DNA of 64,000 nt from Acridotheres tristis. Its lineage: Eukaryota; Chordata; Aves; Passeriformes; Sturnidae. The notes beneath the pieces were generated by a model. The model saw only the letters and a program-made list of their open reading frames with translations, was not told the origin of the DNA and made no database searches. Location of the stretch: NCBI GenBank assembly GCA_037013685.1, contig CM072885.1, positions 62,227,785 to 62,291,784 on the forward strand. The letters run 5' to 3'. Within the stretch, counting starts at the first letter, position 1; every line of letters begins with the position of its first letter. This document shows positions 63,950 through 64,000 of the stretch, piece by piece. The translations under genes were made by a program, and so were the position numbers.

Positions 63950-64000
63950 TTATAGAATTATGAAATCATTTAGTCTGGGGCACCTAAGAACTGAAAAAGA
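63950..64000 (-). mobile_element. probable CR1 3' end cut by the window edge
   Basis: TATAGAATTATGAAATCATTTAG followed by TCTGGGGCACCTAAGAACTG resembles a diverged CR1 3' tail and first 3' UTR block, in the same orientation as most copies here. Only about 50 bp are available, so the call is tentative. Confidence 0.45.

Overview
This window looks like ordinary, gene-poor nuclear DNA from a bird, most likely a passerine. The evidence is a series of 5'-truncated CR1 LINE fragments carrying the typical avian 3' end (CATAGAAT-type tail followed by GGTTTGGGTTGGAAGGGACC-like sequence), a solo retroviral LTR, AT-rich background sequence with isolated CpG-rich islands, and no bacterial-style gene packing. 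No complete protein-coding gene could be supported. Most open frames are chance frames of 60-140 codons or read through repeats.

Layout. 1-8232: non-coding background. 8233-8530: CR1 fragment. 8531-29486: long non-coding stretch with short tandem duplications, a possible terminal exon on the minus strand (about 16982-17427), an unexplained 218-codon open frame (22887-23543) and a CpG-rich island (about 26100-26660) that is the best promoter candidate here. 29487-30215 and 33493-34405: two longer CR1 copies that keep recognisable ends of the CR1 ORF2 protein. 35933-36565: a complete solo LTR bounded by a perfect 6-bp target-site duplication. 41837-42032: an AT-rich block with one perfect 22-bp palindrome and one perfect 22-bp-arm hairpin. 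48308-48368 and 48757-49195: two more CR1 pieces.

The most distinctive part is 49245-51110. A degenerate minisatellite with a period of about 35 bp runs in two sequence subfamilies (49245-49785 and 49911-50670). It is followed by a GC-rich stretch with a 3 x 20 bp repeat, and then by a short reading frame (50927-51030) that matches the C-terminal end of a PIM-type serine/threonine kinase domain, with a stop codon and an AATAAA signal 75 bp further on. I read this as the last exon of a duplicated PIM-like kinase gene, with the minisatellite in the position of its last intron. No other kinase exon was found, and the expected splice acceptor reads GG instead of AG, so it is probably a gene relic. 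PIM-like kinases are, as far as I recall, strongly expanded in songbirds, which fits the host guess.

51124-64000: non-coding background with a 24-A run, two more CR1 fragments (55255-55412, 62953-63250) and a probable CR1 end cut by the window edge (63950-64000). No RNA gene, CRISPR array, operon or previously undescribed multi-gene system was seen.
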